Positions 62,678 through 64,000 of a stretch of 64,000 nucleotides of DNA are shown here, in pieces. The first letter of the stretch is position 1. The number at the start of each line of letters is the position of its first letter. The notes below the pieces were generated by a model. It searched no databases. It worked only from the letters and a program-made list of their open reading frames with translations, and was not told where the DNA came from. This DNA comes from Campylobacteraceae bacterium. GTDB lineage: Bacteria > Campylobacterota > Campylobacteria > Campylobacterales > Campylobacteraceae. A program made the position numbers and the translations under genes. The stretch covers positions 1-64,000 of the forward strand of contig JAAYPR010000012.1 in assembly GCA_012519705.1 (NCBI GenBank), in the 5' to 3' direction.

Positions 62678-63793
62678 TTAATTTCTAGTAAAGTCATCGC
62701 TAATAAATAGAACTATCTCATCGCTTAAGAGAAAATTTCTGTTGTAAAAAGTCTCATTTTTAAACTCTAGTTTTTCTTCAACTACTAAAATCTTAGCTTT
62801 TTTAAGCTCACTTTCATTTAAAAGCCCAGCATTTACGCCCACACATGACCTAAAACCTAGAAAAAGCCTCTCTAGTTTTAACTCTTCTTTTGTTAGTTCT
62901 TCTACTTTTCTAAATAGCGGGTTTTTAATATACTCTTTGATAGACTCATGGGCGTAGTAGCGTCTGCTAGTATCAAATCCAACCGAGTAAGCTCCAAGTC
63001 CAAGATAGTTTTTTCCCTCCCAGTAGGCGAGATTGTGCTTACAAACTCTACCAAAATTTGAAATTTCATACTGTTTAAAGCCAGCATTTTCTAGCTCACT
63101 AAACAAAAACCTAGCGTTATCCACATCATCATTTAAATACTCAAATTTATTTTCAAAAGGGGTATTTTCTTCAAGTATCAAAGAGTAAGCACTTATGTGA
63201 GTTAGTTCTAGCTCTTTTAAATTTGCTATTTCGCTTAGAAGCAGCTTTCTATCATCAAATTTAGTTGAGTAGATGATATCTAAGTTTATATTTTCAAACC
63301 CAGCTTTTTTAGCATTTTCCACAGCTTTTTTAGTGTGGGTAGCGTTGTGGTTCCTGTCTAAAAGCTTTAGTTTTTCATCGTTAAAACTTTGCGTTCCAAA
63401 ACTAACTCTATTTACACCGTAACTTTTCATCTTTAAAAGCCATTTTAAGTTCGCAGAGTTTGGGTTTGCTTCGGTTGTGATTTCTGTATTTTCATCTATA
63501 AATTGGCTAAGCTTAGTAAAAATTTCCTCGTAAAAGTTGGCATTTATAGAACTTGGAGTGCCACCACCTATAAAAATGGTTTTTATATTACTAAGCTTAG
63601 CGTTATCTATCTCTAAACTCAAAGCTTCAAAATAACTTTTAACTAAATCAAAACTATCAGCACTTGAACCAAAGGCACAATATGGGCATTTGGAAGTGCA
63701 AAATGGGATATGGATATAAATATGCAAACTCTTACTTTCAAATTTAAATTTCAAAGTATTATATTCATATAACTTAAATTTTACATTTATCAC
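62678..63793 (-). CDS. hemW: Radical SAM HemW (coproporphyrinogen III oxidase-like)
   Basis: [51 protein letters not shown]. Confidence 0.93.
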   Translation of the reverse strand: MINVKFKLYEYNTLKFKFESKSLHIYIHIPFCTSKCPYCAFGSSADSFDLVKSYFEALSLEIDNAKLSNIKTIFIGGGTPSSINANFYEEIFTKLSQFIDENTEITTEANPNSANLKWLLKMKSYGVNRVSFGTQSFNDEKLKLLDRNHNATHTKKAVENAKKAGFENINLDIIYSTKFDDRKLLLSEIANLKELELTHISAYSLILEENTPFENKFEYLNDDVDNARFLFSELENAGFKQYEISNFGRVCKHNLAYWEGKNYLGLGAYSVGFDTSRRYYAHESIKEYIKNPLFRKVEELTKEELKLERLFLGFRSCVGVNAGLLNESELKKAKILVVEEKLEFKNETFYNRNFLLSDEIVLFISDDFTRN

Positions 63794-63838
63794 TTTTTAA
63801 AGCGAGTTTTGATAAAATGCAAGCTTTTAAGGAAATAT

Positions 63839-64000
63839 ATGGAACAAAAGAATTATAGACCAAATGTTGGGGCGATTATTTTATCCCACACTTATCCTTT
63901 TGAAACTAAGATTTTTTTAGCAAGAAGGTCTGATATAGCAGATGCTTGGCAGTTTCCACAAGGTGGGATTGACAAAGGCGAAACGCCTAAAATGGCACTT
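63839..64000 (+). CDS. rppH: RNA pyrophosphohydrolase (5' part; truncated by window end)
   Basis: Frame from 63839: [54 protein letters not shown]. Confidence 0.93.
   Translation, partial: MEQKNYRPNVGAIILSHTYPFETKIFLARRSDIADAWQFPQGGIDKGETPKMAL

Overview
The window looks like a chromosomal segment of an AT-rich epsilonproteobacterium, most likely Campylobacter; the species cannot be assigned from sequence alone. Most of it is densely packed housekeeping genes: clpA/clpS, smpB, ispE, truB, uvrD, pepF, metK, lnt, yajC-secD-secF, leuS, folC, mfd, alr, rpe, rpmB, argJ, lon, bamD, proC, hpf, rnr, holA, rpsF-ssb-rpsR, ilvC, dprA, ruvX, queA, tatC-tatB, hemW and the 5' end of rppH. The accessory content is concentrated in a few places. 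(1) Three intergenic clusters (about 130-500, 44385-44985, 54885-55465) carry REP/MITE-like elements with conserved CGTCATTGCGAG...CGTGGCAATCYAG ends around hairpin stems of variable but self-complementary sequence. (2) A pseudopilin trio (41447-43772) lies close upstream of a 1.9-kaa exported protein, whose leader contains a duplicated double-hairpin module. (3) There are two PIN-domain toxin-antitoxin modules. One is flanked by 46-bp near-identical direct repeats. The other has its toxin split by a frameshift at a T8/A8 tract, and the two antitoxins share a C-terminal motif. (4) A 134-aa protein at 7960-8364 resembles the SspB ClpXP adaptor and sits near clpA/clpS/smpB. (5) Smaller items include a tandem pair of orphan solute-binding proteins, two perfect palindromes between sstT and metK, and no csrA between truB and ispE. 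I saw no tRNA, rRNA or CRISPR array. All family assignments come from reading the protein sequences; no database search was run.
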